This document shows positions 6,447 to 6,450 of a DNA stretch of 6,450 bases, in pieces. The position numbers and the translations under genes are program-made. The notes beneath the pieces were generated by a model. It was given only the letters and a program-made list of their open reading frames with translations, was not told the DNA's origin and ran no database searches. The stretch covers positions 1-6,450 of the forward strand of contig CAMLGG010000293.1 in NCBI GenBank assembly GCA_946479475.1. The letters run 5' to 3'. This stretch comes from an uncultured Ideonella sp. Lineage in GTDB: Bacteria > Pseudomonadota > Gammaproteobacteria > Burkholderiales > Burkholderiaceae. Within the stretch, counting starts at the first letter, position 1. Each line of letters begins with the position of its first letter.

Positions 6447-6450
6447 ACCC

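Overview
This is a GC-rich window with three genes, all on the minus strand and read from the right edge to the left. Codons strongly favour G/C at the third position. The partial DNA polymerase III alpha subunit reads like those of Burkholderiales (Betaproteobacteria: the Rubrivivax, Leptothrix, Variovorax and Acidovorax neighbourhood). That taxonomic placement comes from recognising the protein, not from a search.

Layout in the direction of transcription: positions 6450-6353 hold a leader or intergenic segment dominated by a 13-bp perfect hairpin and smaller inverted repeats. Positions 6352-3551 encode a 933-residue predicted lipoprotein, a zinc-dependent metallopeptidase with a complete HExxHxxGxxH site. 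Positions 3550-3401 are a non-coding gap with a convincing intrinsic terminator and two inverted repeats. Positions 3400-1820 encode a secreted seven-bladed kelch/galactose-oxidase-like beta-propeller with a C-terminal Ig-like (E-set) domain. Positions 1819-1754 hold a GC-rich hairpin and a -10-like hexamer. From 1753 to the left edge runs the first 584 codons of dnaE, cut by the window end.

The three genes do not form an obvious pathway. Two encode exported proteins of unknown substrate, and the third is the replicative polymerase. The terminator between the first two genes and the hairpin before dnaE suggest three separate transcription units that happen to share orientation. There is no RNA gene, mobile element, CRISPR array or phage signature, and no stretch over 300 bases lacks a gene.

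I found no convincing previously undescribed system. The points most worth a second look are in the gaps: hairpins placed where they could act as leader attenuators or mask a ribosome binding site, a possibly leaderless dnaE start, and a propeller that keeps the galactose-oxidase fold but appears to lack its copper-site Tyr-His pair.
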